In this document: in pieces, positions 9,854 through 20,842 of the stretch
Layout of the letters: each line of letters starts with the position of its first letter
How positions within the stretch are numbered: the stretch's first letter is position 1
Assembly (NCBI RefSeq): GCF_000708045.1
Contig: NZ_ANIE01000003.1
Location: 868,001 to 932,000, forward strand
Direction: 5' to 3'
DNA: 64,000 nucleotides
DNA from: Marinobacter nitratireducens
Lineage (GTDB): Bacteria > Pseudomonadota > Gammaproteobacteria > Pseudomonadales > Oleiphilaceae
Notes under the pieces: model-generated
The model's database searches: none
What the model was told of the DNA's origin: nothing
What the model saw: only the letters and a program-made list of their open reading frames with translations
Translations under genes and position numbers: made by a program

Positions 9854-10390
9854 ATGGCATCCCTTCAGGATCAGCTATTAAAAGCGGGACTCGCTGACGA
9901 AAAGAAAGTGAAAGCGGTCCGAAACGAGAAGCGCAAACAACGCAAACAGCAGCCGAAAGGCGCCGTTCAGGTAAACGAAGCAGAGGAGCGGGCGCGCAAG
10001 GCGCGGGCAGAGAAGGCTGAAAAGGATCGGCAACTGAATAGGCAACGCCAGGCGGAAGCCGAGAGGAAGGCCATTCAGGCCCAGATTCGACAATTGGTGG
10101 AAACAAACCGTGTTGATCTGAGTAAAGGTGAAGAGTCGTACCAGTTCGCGCACGGCAAGAAGATCAAGAAGATTTTCGTCGAGGCGTCCATGGTCGATCA
10201 ACTGTCTCGTGGCCGCCTTGCCGTCGTCTGCCTTGGCGAACGTTATGACGTTGTCCCTGAGGGTGTTGCCCGAAAAATCATGGAGCGGGATGAGTCTGCA
10301 GTCGTCGTGCTGCACGACCGCACATCGGAGGATACCGGCGAGGACGATCCTTATGCGGGCTATGAGATTCCCGATGACCTGATGTGGTAA
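9854..10390 (+). CDS. DUF2058 (YaiL-type) nucleoprotein
   Basis: A 178-residue protein beginning MASLQDQLLKAGLADEKK, the signature opening of DUF2058/YaiL. The first half is very rich in Lys, Arg, Gln and Glu (KRKQRKQQPKG, then EERARKARAEKAEKDRQ), likely a basic coiled coil. The C-terminal half is a small folded domain (FAHGKKIKKIFVEASMVDQL) ending in an acidic tail. YaiL is annotated as a nucleic-acid-associated protein of unknown precise function. I name the family only. Confidence 0.88.
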   Translation: MASLQDQLLKAGLADEKKVKAVRNEKRKQRKQQPKGAVQVNEAEERARKARAEKAEKDRQLNRQRQAEAERKAIQAQIRQLVETNRVDLSKGEESYQFAHGKKIKKIFVEASMVDQLSRGRLAVVCLGERYDVVPEGVARKIMERDESAVVVLHDRTSEDTGEDDPYAGYEIPDDLMW

Positions 10391-10439
10391 CGCGGGCTTC
10401 CCGCATTAACAGCCCATCCCCCTGAAATCAGAGGCGATT

Positions 10440-12315
<1,876 letters not shown>

Positions 12316-12323
<8 letters not shown>

Positions 12324-12627
12324 GAAACCATCCACGCCACCAGAAAAAGCCCCCGAAGGCCTCAGCAAAACGGTGGGTCAACGCGCCAGGCGCAAACAAA
12401 GGGCGCGGGCCCAGACGCATCGCACAGCCTGGTTCGGGCTAGGCATGTTCGGGCTTGTTGGCTGGTCGATCGCCATCCCGACCCTCAGTGGTATTGCTCT
12501 GGGGGCTTGGGCCGACCGCCGATGGCCGGGCGACCCGTCGTGGACGCTTACGTTCCTGATTATCGGTGTTGCCCTGGGGTGCCTGAATGCGTGGTACTGG
12601 ATCAAGCAGGAGAGCAAAGATGATTGA
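12316..12627 (+). CDS. atpQ: N-ATPase AtpQ, AtpI-like membrane protein
   Basis: A 103-residue protein with a strongly basic N-terminus (QRARRKQRARAQTHR) followed by two membrane helices (GLGMFGLVGWSIAIPTLSG and TLTFLIIGVALGCLNAWYW) joined by a GAWADRRWPG loop. This is the F0F1 ATPase subunit 2/AtpI-like family found as the third gene of N-ATPase operons. AtpI relatives help c-ring assembly and ion handling. It overlaps atpC by 8 bases and atpR by 8 bases, so expression is coupled. Confidence 0.85.
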
Positions 12628-12937
12628 GAGCGATCTGTTCGGTCACATCTCCGGCTATCTGGCCAGTTTTGGTGCTGGCTGCCTGCTTGGCGCCATTTTC
12701 CTCTGGGGGCTCTGGCTAACCGTCCAGCGAATCCCGCAGTCAACCCATCCGGCCGCGCTCACACTGATGAGCCTGGGGCTCAGATTCAGCGCCGTCTTGT
12801 CGGTCTTTTACGTCATTGCTCATTTTGGGACCTGGCAGCATCTGGTCATCGCTGCAGTCGGCTTTACGCTCCCACGACTGATCATTAGCCGCAGGATTCT
12901 GAGCACCGTGAAAGCCCGGGAGGGTATGCACTCATGA
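12620..12937 (+). CDS. atpR: N-ATPase AtpR, small membrane protein
   Basis: A 105-residue protein with about three membrane helices (YLASFGAGCLLGAIFLWGLW, LRFSAVLSVFYVIAHF and VIAAVGFTLPRLIISRR). The start at 12620 overlaps the atpQ stop and follows a GGAGAGC ribosome site; the frame extends upstream to 12587 but would only add unlikely residues. AtpR is specific to N-ATPases. Arginines inside or next to its helices (in LGLRFS and LPRL) fit the proposal in the N-ATPase literature that AtpR interacts with the c-subunit carboxylate, perhaps during ring assembly. The function is not established. Confidence 0.85.
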   Translation: MIESDLFGHISGYLASFGAGCLLGAIFLWGLWLTVQRIPQSTHPAALTLMSLGLRFSAVLSVFYVIAHFGTWQHLVIAAVGFTLPRLIISRRILSTVKAREGMHS

Positions 12938-13647
12938 CCATCACCCCCGATGATGTCGTTTACTGGCAGTGGGGCCTGTTTACCCTTAACGGCACTATCG
13001 CCTTCACGTGGCTGGTGATGGCGTTACTGACGCTCGGTTCCTGGCTAATTACACGCAATCTGGGGGATGACCCCAACCTGACCCGATGGCAAAACCTGCT
13101 TGAAGTGCTGGTAACCGGTATTCGCGACCAGATCGCGCAGGTCAGCCGACAGCAGCCCGGGATATATCTGCCCTTTGTCGGCACCTTGTTTCTGTTTATC
13201 GCCATGTCGAACCTGCTGACGATCGTTCCCGGCTACGAAGCCCCCACAGGCTCGCTATCTACCACTACCGCGCTTGCGATCTGCGTTTTTGTAGCCGTTC
13301 CTGTCTTTGGCATTGCCAGCAAGGGAGCCGGGATATTCCTCAGGCATTACGTCAAACCCACCCCGCTGATGCTGCCCTTCAACGTGATCGGCGAGATTTC
13401 ACGTACGGTCGCCCTGGCTGTTCGTCTGTACGGAAACATCATGAGCGGCACCGTCATTGTTGCCATACTCCTGAGCCTGACACCCTATTTTTTTCCAGTA
13501 GTCATGCAATTGCTGGGACTGCTTACGGGCATGATTCAGGCCTACATCTTCGCCATCCTGGCCATGGTCTACATTGCCTCTGCAACCTCCGTTCACGAGG
13601 GTTCTCAGGACCAGGACGAGAAACCTCAACCACCCGTTAGCCCGTAA
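12934..13647 (+). CDS. atpB: N-ATPase a subunit
   Basis: A 237-residue polytopic membrane protein forming the ion half-channels. The essential arginine is in ALAVRLYGNIMSG, aligning with Arg210 of E. coli subunit a. The SNLLTIVPGYEAPTGSLSTT segment is also typical. It overlaps atpR by 4 bases (ATGA). The polar C-terminal tail (GSQDQDEKPQPP) is short. Length is normal for the N-type. Confidence 0.93.
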   Translation: MTITPDDVVYWQWGLFTLNGTIAFTWLVMALLTLGSWLITRNLGDDPNLTRWQNLLEVLVTGIRDQIAQVSRQQPGIYLPFVGTLFLFIAMSNLLTIVPGYEAPTGSLSTTTALAICVFVAVPVFGIASKGAGIFLRHYVKPTPLMLPFNVIGEISRTVALAVRLYGNIMSGTVIVAILLSLTPYFFPVVMQLLGLLTGMIQAYIFAILAMVYIASATSVHEGSQDQDEKPQPPVSP

Positions 13648-13658
13648 AGGAGTTATTC

Positions 13659-13937
13659 ATGGACAGCGTATCTCTTATCGGCATGATTTCCGTCATCACC
13701 GCCGGCCTGACCGTCGCGATCGGGTCTATAGGCCCCTCCCTCGGTGAAGCAAGATCCATTGCCCAGGCCCTCAGTGCAATCGCACAGCAGCCGGACGAAT
13801 CTGCCACCATCACCAGAACGCTCTTTGTAGGTCTGGCCATGATTGAATCCACCGCAATCTACTGTTTCGTGGTCGCCATGATCATCATCTTTGCCAATCC
13901 GTTCTGGGATTACGTTGCTGCCAGCGCTGGAGGTTGA
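13659..13937 (+). CDS. atpE: N-ATPase c subunit, two-carboxylate type
   Basis: A 92-residue, two-helix c-ring subunit. Helix 1 has a Gly-rich stretch then P26 and E30 (GPSLGEARS); helix 2 has E63, S64, T65 and Y68 (MIESTAIYCF). Compared with the Ilyobacter tartaricus c subunit, E63/S64/T65/Y68 match its Na+ ligands Glu65/Ser66/Thr67/Tyr70, while E30 replaces Gln32, giving two carboxylates per site. The QQPDE loop contacts the central stalk. The ligand set suggests Na+ binding, but an N-type ring from Burkholderia pseudomallei was found H+-specific, so coupling ion stays open. A strong AAAGGAG site precedes the start. Confidence 0.93.
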   Translation: MDSVSLIGMISVITAGLTVAIGSIGPSLGEARSIAQALSAIAQQPDESATITRTLFVGLAMIESTAIYCFVVAMIIIFANPFWDYVAASAGG

Positions 13938-13940
13938 TCC

Positions 13941-14708
13941 ATGGAGATCGACTGGATCACCGTCTCGGCTCAGGTCGTCAATTTTCTGATTCTGGTGTGG
14001 CTGCTGAAGCGTTTTCTCTATCAGCCCGTAATTCATGCCATGGACAAGCGTGAGAACAGGATCCGCAGCCGCATGACGACCGCAGAGCAACGCGAGCGGG
14101 CAGCAAACCAGGCAAGACAGGACTACGAACGAAAACTTGCCGACCTCGAACAACAACAGGCTTCTTTACTGGCCGAAGCAGAGAAAGAAGCCAGGCAATC
14201 CCGTCGCGACATGATAGAGCAGGCTCGCATAGACACTGCCGAAGCAAGAAACCAATGGATGCAAGAGGTCAAGGAGGAAAAGGCGTCGTTCATCAAGGGC
14301 GTGCAACAGCAGTCCCTGTTCGCGGTTGAAAGCATTGCACGCAGAGCACTGGAGGATCTTGCTGACGAGCAACTGGAAGAAAGGATCACGCACACATTTA
14401 TCGATCAGCTCTCCACTCTCGACCAGGGCATCATTGACACCCTGAGCAAGACCAGGAAGCCCGCCACCCTCTCCAGTTCTTTCGAGCTAGCCCCTGATCT
14501 GAAAAATGCGATCTCCCGCGAGCTACAAACCGCAATCGGGGCGGCGGTTCCCATGACATTCCAACGCTCGGAGCGTCTCATCTGCGGTATAGAGCTTGTC
14601 TGCGAAGGGCACGTCCTCAGCTGGAACCTTTCGGATTATCTGACCGACCTGACGTCATTGATGGAGAAAGCCTTTGAAACGGCCAGATCCCGCGAGCCGG
14701 AGGCCTGA
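13941..14708 (+). CDS. atpF: N-ATPase b subunit with delta-like C-terminus
   Basis: A 255-residue protein, much longer than an ordinary b subunit (about 156). One N-terminal membrane helix ([20 protein letters not shown]) is followed by a long charged coiled coil to about residue 130. The final 100 residues end in a strand-rich segment ([20 protein letters not shown], then NLSDYL) that resembles the C-terminal domain of delta. The operon has no atpH, so this fusion probably supplies the delta function of fixing the stator to F1. A GGAGG site lies 8-13 bases upstream. Confidence 0.9.
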   Translation: MEIDWITVSAQVVNFLILVWLLKRFLYQPVIHAMDKRENRIRSRMTTAEQRERAANQARQDYERKLADLEQQQASLLAEAEKEARQSRRDMIEQARIDTAEARNQWMQEVKEEKASFIKGVQQQSLFAVESIARRALEDLADEQLEERITHTFIDQLSTLDQGIIDTLSKTRKPATLSSSFELAPDLKNAISRELQTAIGAAVPMTFQRSERLICGIELVCEGHVLSWNLSDYLTDLTSLMEKAFETARSREPEA

Positions 14709-14712
14709 CTTG

Positions 14713-16242
14713 ATGCTCAAGGACATGCTTGATCAAACAATGGGCACCATTCAGACCGTCGTTCGGGACCACAGGCCCACACTCAAGTCATACGAGGCTG
14801 GTACGGTCATACAGGTGGGCGGAGGTATCGCTCGGATCGAAGGACTTGCCAGTGTCTCCTCTGAAGAACTGATCCAGTTTCCCGGTGGTGTACTGGGGGT
14901 TGCCATTAACCTGGAGCCTGACGAGGTTGGCGTCATGCTCCTGGGCGACAGCGACGAACTTGGTGCCGGTGCCAGAGTCACAGCCACTGGCCGGGAGACT
15001 GACACTCCGGTCGGCGAAGGCCTACTGGGCCGTGTGATTGACGCCACGGGCCGCGTACTGGATGGTGGCCAAGCGCTGGAATGCCGGGAACGCCGCCCTA
15101 TTGAGCGAACCGCCCCGGAAATCATTGATCGCGCGCCCGTTACGATACCGCTGGAAACCGGCATCAAGACCATAGACGCCCTGATTCCGATCGGCCGAGG
15201 GCAGCGGGAACTCATCCTCGGAGATCGACAAACCGGCAAAACGTCCGTTGCTATCGATACCATCATCAACCAGAAAGACAAGGGTGTGGTATGCATCTAC
15301 TGCGCCGTCGGGCAGCGAGCCACCTCCGTTGCCAAAGCCGTGCAAACGCTTCGGCATTATGGAGCCCTTGACCACACCGTCATTGTCGTAGCGTCCGATG
15401 ACGACCCACCCGGCCTGCGGTATATCACACCGTATGCTGCCACCACCATGGCGGAATACTTCATGGAGCAGGGCCGGGATGCATTGATCGTCTACGACGA
15501 TCTGACTCGCCACGCCCGCGCCTACCGGGAACTCTCCCTGCTGTTACGACGCCCGCCGGGCCGGGAAGCCTACCCTGGCGACATTTTCTATATTCATTCT
15601 CGCTTGCTGGAGCGCAGCACCCACCTGTCTCCCCAATTAGGTGGTGGATCGCTCACGGCGTTACCCATTGTCGAAACCCAGGCCCAGGACATCTCGGCCT
15701 ATATTCCGACAAATCTGATATCCATTACTGACGGCCAACTGTACTTATCACCAACGCTGTTCCAGAAAGGCCTCCTGCCCGCGATTCATGTGGGCAAATC
15801 GGTGTCTCGTGTCGGAGGCAAGACCCAACATCCAGCCTTGCGAGCCGTCGCCAGCGATCTTCGTCTGGCTTACTCCCAATTCGAAGAACTGGAAACCTTT
15901 GCTCGTTTCTCGACGCGCCTGGATCAGCAAACGCGATCAACCATTGAGCGTGGCCGCCGTGTTCGGGAGGTTCTGAGGCAGGATGAGCACCAACTTCTCC
16001 GGGCCAGCGAGCAGGCAGCCATTCTCTCGACCGTGAATGCGGGCTTGCTGGACAATCTGCCTATCGCAATCATTCAGGAGGCCGAACATCGTCTGAATCA
16101 GGCTTTACTGGAAGCATTACCGGACATCTGTGCTCGAATGGACAGCGGCAACGAGCTGACCACGGAGCAGTGGAGCCAGGTAAATTCCACGCTACGTGAA
16201 GCTGTAGAGAAACTGTCCACGGCCGACGGGAGTCACCCCTGA
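14713..16242 (+). CDS. atpA: N-ATPase alpha subunit
   Basis: A 509-residue alpha subunit with P-loop GDRQTGKT at residues 170-177 and the [15 protein letters not shown] segment conserved in alpha subunits. The start at 14713 lies 4 bases past the atpF stop with GGAGG at 14698-14702; the frame is open further upstream inside atpF, but those residues are not typical. It is non-catalytic, and alternates with beta in the hexamer. Confidence 0.93.
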   Translation: MLKDMLDQTMGTIQTVVRDHRPTLKSYEAGTVIQVGGGIARIEGLASVSSEELIQFPGGVLGVAINLEPDEVGVMLLGDSDELGAGARVTATGRETDTPVGEGLLGRVIDATGRVLDGGQALECRERRPIERTAPEIIDRAPVTIPLETGIKTIDALIPIGRGQRELILGDRQTGKTSVAIDTIINQKDKGVVCIYCAVGQRATSVAKAVQTLRHYGALDHTVIVVASDDDPPGLRYITPYAATTMAEYFMEQGRDALIVYDDLTRHARAYRELSLLLRRPPGREAYPGDIFYIHSRLLERSTHLSPQLGGGSLTALPIVETQAQDISAYIPTNLISITDGQLYLSPTLFQKGLLPAIHVGKSVSRVGGKTQHPALRAVASDLRLAYSQFEELETFARFSTRLDQQTRSTIERGRRVREVLRQDEHQLLRASEQAAILSTVNAGLLDNLPIAIIQEAEHRLNQALLEALPDICARMDSGNELTTEQWSQVNSTLREAVEKLSTADGSHP

Positions 16243-17136
16243 ATGGAATCCCTTGAGCAACTGCAGAAACAACTCGGAAGCCTCGAAGAGCTGCGCGGTA
16301 TCGTCAAGACCATGAAGGCGCTATCAGCCGCTAATATCCACCAGTACGAGCAGGCAGTTACCGCCATGTCCGGCTACTACCAGACGGTTGAAATGGGTTT
16401 ACGTGCCCTGCTCCGGGGATACCCCACGAGCGGGTTCAATGGCAGAAACTTCAAGGGGAATCCACGTCTGGGAGCCATCATTTTCGGATCCGATCATGGC
16501 CTGTGCGGTCGATTCAATGAGGATATCGTGACCTTTGCGCTTGAAAAGATGGATGCCGTCCCCGCAGACACAACAAGCCGGCGGATTCTCACCGTTGGCG
16601 CCCGCCTGGCCCCAGGGCTTGAGCAAGCCGGCCAATCCATCGAAAAGGAATTTCTGGTTCCCGGTGCCGCCAGCCAGATTACCAGAACCGTTGAAGAACT
16701 CTTGCTCCAGATCGATGAATGGCGAGCACAGGACGATATCCACTATGTCTTCCTCTTTTACAACCGGCACTCAAAGTTACAGAGCTACCACCCTACCTTG
16801 GTAGAGCTACTGCCGATCGATTTTGATCATATCCATCGGCTGGTCACGAAACCCTGGCCGTCACGAAGCATCCCGACCTACACCATGGATCGGCAGAACC
16901 TCCTTCGTCGTTTACTGGATCAGTATCTGTTTGTATTGCTGTTCCGCGCCTGCGCCGAGTCCCAGGCCAGCGAGCACAGCGGAAGGCTGGCCGCCATGCA
17001 GGTCGCGGAACGTAATCTTGGTGAACGACTCGATGACGTAACCATGGAGTACCGGCGCGCCCGGCAATCCGTCATCACCTCAGAACTCCTAGATCTGGTC
17101 GCCGGTTTTGAAGCCAATCAGAGCTCAAACTCCTGA
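16243..17136 (+). CDS. atpG: N-ATPase gamma subunit
   Basis: A 297-residue central rotor subunit. The N-terminal helix (LRGIVKTMKALSAANI) and the GSDHGLCGRFNEDIV segment are typical; the C-terminal helix ends the protein. The ATG follows the atpA stop immediately. It is the last gene of the operon. Its final 19 bases overlap the 3' end of the convergent beta-CASP gene, leaving no room for an ordinary terminator. Confidence 0.92.
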   Translation: MESLEQLQKQLGSLEELRGIVKTMKALSAANIHQYEQAVTAMSGYYQTVEMGLRALLRGYPTSGFNGRNFKGNPRLGAIIFGSDHGLCGRFNEDIVTFALEKMDAVPADTTSRRILTVGARLAPGLEQAGQSIEKEFLVPGAASQITRTVEELLLQIDEWRAQDDIHYVFLFYNRHSKLQSYHPTLVELLPIDFDHIHRLVTKPWPSRSIPTYTMDRQNLLRRLLDQYLFVLLFRACAESQASEHSGRLAAMQVAERNLGERLDDVTMEYRRARQSVITSELLDLVAGFEANQSSNS

Positions 17137-18515
17137 CCAAGCGTCGGCATGATGACCTCCGTATTCTCCAGCAGCTCACCAAAAGCAGTCATGGCATCCT
17201 CTTCACCATGAACCAGGAAGGTACGTCCCGGATTCCCGGTCTGCTTGTGCCAGGCCAACAATTCATTCTGATCGGCGTGGGCGGAAAAGCCGCCAATGGT
17301 ATAGACCGCCGCCCGGACCGGTATATCCTCACCGAAAAGCCGTATTTCAGTTGCACCATCCACGATTCTCCGCGCCAGAGTGCCGTTGGCGGCATACCCG
17401 ACAAACACCATACTGCTTTCGTGACGCCACAGATTGTGCTTGATGTGATGCCTGACGCGGCCACCGGTGCACATCCCCGACCCGGCCAGAATGACCGCAC
17501 CACCCCCTACCCTGTTCAGAGCCATCGAATCGGAGGTCTGGCGGGTAAAATGCAGCCCCTGAAAGCCGAAGGGATCAAACCCATTGGTAAATAGTTCGCA
17601 CGCCTCCTCGTTGTAGCATTCCGGATGACGTCGAAATATCTCCGTCGCAGAGATCGCCATCGGGGAATCCAGAAAGACCTGAGTTGATGGCGGCAGAGCA
17701 CGGCTTTCCATACCCTCTCTCAGGTAATAGAGAATCTCCTGCGCCCGCTCCATCGCGAATGTGGGAATCACGACATTGCCGCCCCGACGAAAGGTATCGT
17801 TGATCGCCTCGTACAGTTCTTCAATCGACGGGTGCAGGCTCTTATGCAGCCGATCCCCGTAGGTTGTCTCCATAATGACGATATCGGCCTCCGGCGGAGG
17901 TGTCGGATCGTTAAGGATGGCCCGGTCGCTGTATCCCAGGTCTCCAGAAAAAAGCACTGTCTTAGTGCGGCCTTGCTCTTCCAGTTCCAGAAAAATGCAG
18001 GCGGAACCGAGAATGTGCCCCGCGTCCAGAAACGTAGCCCGGACGCCACCACCCAGAGGGATGGCCTTGCCATAAGAGGCATTACGACCGAAATAGTCGA
18101 GGCTGTTCAGAGCATCCAGGACGGAGTAAAGAGGCTTGGTGTCCTTATCCTTCTTGCCATTGCCATGGCGGGCCTTTTTCCTGGCTTTCCATTCCGCCTC
18201 CTCTTCCTGCAGATGGGCAGCGTCCAGCATGACCAATTTCGCCAACTCGCGAGTTGCTGCGGTGGTGATAATCTCTCCTTTGAATCCCCGCCTGACGAGC
18301 AAAGGAATACGGCCACAGTGATCGAGGTGGGCATGGGTCAGAAGCAGATAATCAATGGTGGAAGGATCAAACCCCAATGGCCCGTTATTATCCTCATTCA
18401 CTTCCCGCCCGCCCTGATACATTCCGCAATCGATCAGTATTCGGGTGCCACCACACTCCACCAAATGGCAGGATCCGGTGACCTCCTGATCGGCACCGTG
18501 GAAGGAAAGCTTCAT
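17118..18515 (-). CDS. Beta-CASP metallo-beta-lactamase, RNA-specificity type
   Basis: A 465-residue protein. The MBL metal-binding motif is LLTHAHLDHCGR, with further ligands in DAGHILGSA and SGDLGYSDR; a beta-CASP insertion follows (METTYGDRLHK, then GGNVVIPTFAMERAQEIL) and the RNA-metabolising motif GGFSAHADQNEL lies near the end. This is the CPSF73-like/YsH1 class of exonuclease or endonuclease, usually acting on RNA. The substrate here is unknown. It is convergent with atpG, overlapping 19 bases. Confidence 0.9.
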   Translation of the reverse strand: MKLSFHGADQEVTGSCHLVECGGTRILIDCGMYQGGREVNEDNNGPLGFDPSTIDYLLLTHAHLDHCGRIPLLVRRGFKGEIITTAATRELAKLVMLDAAHLQEEEAEWKARKKARHGNGKKDKDTKPLYSVLDALNSLDYFGRNASYGKAIPLGGGVRATFLDAGHILGSACIFLELEEQGRTKTVLFSGDLGYSDRAILNDPTPPPEADIVIMETTYGDRLHKSLHPSIEELYEAINDTFRRGGNVVIPTFAMERAQEILYYLREGMESRALPPSTQVFLDSPMAISATEIFRRHPECYNEEACELFTNGFDPFGFQGLHFTRQTSDSMALNRVGGGAVILAGSGMCTGGRVRHHIKHNLWRHESSMVFVGYAANGTLARRIVDGATEIRLFGEDIPVRAAVYTIGGFSAHADQNELLAWHKQTGNPGRTFLVHGEEDAMTAFGELLENTEVIMPTLGQEFEL

Positions 18516-18665
18516 TGTCGTACTCCATTGATGATTGTCCTTAAAGGGTAGGACATAGCCTCAGCTCTGGCCCTGACACAGATCCATTTTTCAGAACAGA
18601 GTTGCGGTACGACATTGAGTAGAAAAGAAACAGGCAGGGGCAACCTGCAGATTCATACAGGCAAC

Positions 18666-18690
18666 AAAAAACCCCGCACTGGGCGGGGTT
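18666..18690 (-). terminator. Intrinsic terminator of the tRNA cluster
   Basis: On the minus strand the stem AACCCCGC/GCGGGGTT (18670-18677 with 18683-18690) is followed by a six-T run continuing into TTGTTG. It lies 13 bases past the 3' end of the last tRNA-Arg. Confidence 0.85.
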
Positions 18691-18702
18691 CTCTGCGTAA
18701 TA

Positions 18703-18779
18703 TGGCGCGGCTGGGAGGATTCGAACCTCCGACCGCCTGGTTCGTAGCCAGGTACTCTATCCAGCTGAGCTACAGCCGC
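18703..18779 (-). tRNA. tRNA-Arg (ACG), copy 2
   Basis: A 77-base cloverleaf with encoded CCA. The acceptor GCGGCTG pairs with CAGCCGC, the anticodon loop reads CTACGAA (anticodon ACG), and the T arm contains GGTTCGAATCC. It is identical to the copy at 18809-18885. A34 would be converted to inosine to read CGU, CGC and CGA. Confidence 0.97.
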
Positions 18780-18808
18780 TTAAAACTGATGGCAAGTATC
18801 GAGAGAAG

Positions 18809-18885
18809 TGGCGCGGCTGGGAGGATTCGAACCTCCGACCGCCTGGTTCGTAGCCAGGTACTCTATCCAGCTGAGCTACAGCCGC
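18809..18885 (-). tRNA. tRNA-Arg (ACG), copy 1
   Basis: This is identical in all 77 bases, including CCA, to the copy 29 bases downstream. Both probably derive from a transcript starting before tRNA-Ser. The short hairpin ATTCCCT-cga-AGGGAAT (18932-18948) between tRNA-Ser and this gene may serve processing. Confidence 0.97.
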
Positions 18886-18944
18886 GCATCGATCACTTGC
18901 GTTGGTTGAATGCTAAATCAACCTGTCCCAAATTCCCTCGAAGG

Positions 18945-19037
<93 letters not shown>

Positions 19038-19123
19038 TTGAGAACGGGGCGTATACTACCATAATTTTTCTGTTTTCATAGGGTTGACACGAGATTTTTG
19101 CATCCCGATTTGGCCAGATATAA

Positions 19124-19158
19124 AAAAAGCCGTTCAGGTCTCCCTTGAACGGCTTTTT
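19124..19158 (-). terminator. Intrinsic terminator after csrA
   Basis: The 13-bp stem AAAAAGCCGTTCA (19124-19136) pairs with TGAACGGCTTTTT (19146-19158), with a long T-run on the minus strand just past csrA. It separates csrA from the tRNA cluster. Confidence 0.92.
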
Positions 19159-19163
19159 CTTGA

Positions 19164-19361
19164 TCAACGATTGCCCGGTTCGGGCTCTTCGCTACCTTTC
19201 TCGGTCTGAATCCGCTGATAAATTTCTTCGCGGTGAACCGCAACTTCCTTTGGGGCATTCACGCCAATACGAACCTGATTCCCCTTTACTCCGAGTACGG
19301 TGACTGTGATGTCGTCACCTACCATCAGAGTTTCGCCAACACGGCGAGTCAAAATCAACAT
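19164..19361 (-). CDS. csrA: CsrA/RsmA translational regulator
   Basis: A 65-residue protein starting [17 protein letters not shown], with the core [20 protein letters not shown], including the RNA-contacting Val-His-Arg segment. CsrA dimers bind GGA motifs in mRNA leaders and change translation and stability, controlling carbon flow, motility and biofilm. The downstream terminator and lysC upstream give the classic alaS-lysC-csrA order. Confidence 0.98.
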   Translation of the reverse strand: MLILTRRVGETLMVGDDITVTVLGVKGNQVRIGVNAPKEVAVHREEIYQRIQTEKGSEEPEPGNR

Positions 19362-19543
19362 ATCCCATACTCCCTATCCAGAGCTACCTGTTTCGACAAA
19401 CGCTAGTTATGTACTTGTTGCTTTTATATCGAGATCACTACTAATCCAATAGACGCACTTTCCCTTATAAGGTTCCAGTTTTCTATAGGATCTATTAATG
19501 ACTCCCTTATTAGATACTCTGCCTAATTAAAGACCGTTCCGCT
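19362..19543 (-). promoter_or_regulatory. csrA leader with three AGGGA sites
   Basis: Read on the minus strand, AGGGA occurs at 19507-19503, 19465-19461 and 19375-19371. The last is the probable Shine-Dalgarno of csrA. Two sit in near-repeats (AATAAGGGAG and TATAAGGGAA). AGGGA fits the CsrA consensus ANGGA, so autoregulation is likely by inference. A TATAAA sequence between the second and third sites may be a -10 box. Confidence 0.5.
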
Positions 19544-20782
19544 TCAAGCCTCTTCGGAAACAGCAGGCTTGTCCAGTTCGAATGCACTGTGAAGTGCCCG
19601 AACTGCCAACTCAAGATACTTCTCATCAATCACCACGGAGATTTTGATTTCTGACGTGGAGATCATCTGGATGTTGATTCCCTCATTGGACAGGGCTTCA
19701 AACATCTCGGTTGCCACACCGGCATGAGAGCGCATACCCACGCCTACAATACTTACTTTAGCAATTTTACAGTCACCGCCAACCTCGCGGGCACCAAGCT
19801 CATCAGCAACACGTTGCAGAACTTCCTGGGCACGCTTGAAATCATTGCGGTGAACCGTGAACGTAAACGCGGTTTTATTATCTTCACCGACGTTCTGAAC
19901 GATCATGTCCACTTCAATATTTGCGTCACTGATCGGTTTGAGAATGCGCAGTGCGCTACCCGGTGTGTCAGGCACACCAGAAATGGTCAGTTTTGCTTCA
20001 TCACGATTAAAAGCAATGCCGGAAACAACCGGTTGTTCCATGGCGTTTTCATCCTCAAGAGTAATCAGGGTGCCCCCACCTTCCTGAAAGCTGGAAAGGA
20101 CCCTTAATGGAACATTGTATTTGCCTGCAAACTCTACAGAGCGGATCTGGAGAACCTTGGAACCAAGGCTCGCCATCTCGATCATTTCTTCAAACGTAAT
20201 CCGGTCGAGCCGGCGCGCGCTGTCCACGACACGAGGGTCGGTGGTATACACGCCATCCACGTCGGTGTAGATCTGGCACTCGTCAGCCTTCAACGCAGCT
20301 GCCAGGGCAACGGCGGTGGTATCGGAACCACCACGCCCGAGCGTGGTGATATTTCCGTTCTCGTCGATTCCCTGAAACCCGGCTACGACAACCACACGGC
20401 CGGCATCCAGATCCTCGCGCATGCGCTGCTCGTCAATCTGCTTGATTCTGGCCTTGGTGTGGGTGCTGTCGGTGACAATCCGCACCTGCGAACCGGTATA
20501 AGAACGAGCATCACAGCCACGCTTCTGCAGCGCCATGGATAGCAAGGCAATGGTCACCTGCTCACCGGTGGACACCAACACGTCCATTTCCCGGGGCACG
20601 GGTTCCTCCATAATCTCGCTAGCCAACCCGATCAACCGGTTGGTCTCGCCACTCATGGCCGAAACCACGACAACCACGTCGTGACCTTCCTTGCGGAACT
20701 TGCACACTTTGTCGGCAACCGCCGAGATACGATCGGTCGTCCCGACCGAGGTGCCACCAAATTTCTGAACCAACAGAGCCAT
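19544..20782 (-). CDS. lysC: Aspartate kinase
   Basis: A 412-residue aspartokinase starting [14 protein letters not shown], the family signature. The kinase domain continues with [20 protein letters not shown] and the C-terminal half carries two ACT domains ([19 protein letters not shown] and [17 protein letters not shown]) for lysine/threonine feedback. It phosphorylates aspartate in the first step of Lys/Thr/Met/diaminopimelate synthesis. The length matches the Pseudomonas-type monofunctional enzyme, in which an internal start can produce a separate beta chain. Confidence 0.97.
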   Translation of the reverse strand: MALLVQKFGGTSVGTTDRISAVADKVCKFRKEGHDVVVVVSAMSGETNRLIGLASEIMEEPVPREMDVLVSTGEQVTIALLSMALQKRGCDARSYTGSQVRIVTDSTHTKARIKQIDEQRMREDLDAGRVVVVAGFQGIDENGNITTLGRGGSDTTAVALAAALKADECQIYTDVDGVYTTDPRVVDSARRLDRITFEEMIEMASLGSKVLQIRSVEFAGKYNVPLRVLSSFQEGGGTLITLEDENAMEQPVVSGIAFNRDEAKLTISGVPDTPGSALRILKPISDANIEVDMIVQNVGEDNKTAFTFTVHRNDFKRAQEVLQRVADELGAREVGGDCKIAKVSIVGVGMRSHAGVATEMFEALSNEGINIQMISTSEIKISVVIDEKYLELAVRALHSAFELDKPAVSEEA

Positions 20783-20816
20783 GTTCTTCCCAAACTCCGA
20801 AACGGGGACTCACAGC

Positions 20817-20829
20817 GGGGCACCGCCCC
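20817..20829 (-). promoter_or_regulatory. GC-rich hairpin in the lysC leader
   Basis: GGGGC-acc-GCCCC lies about 35 bases upstream of lysC and just downstream of the alaS terminator. The gap is too short for a lysine riboswitch and shows none of its features. The hairpin could affect lysC translation or transcript stability. Confidence 0.35.
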
Positions 20830-20842
20830 ACCAATAAAAGAA

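Noticed and set aside
18516..18614. TGTCGTAC and GTACGACA inverted pair upstream of the MBL gene (18516-18523 and 18607-18614)
   Set aside because: Only 8 bp with an 83-base spacer, partly inside the start region; likely chance.
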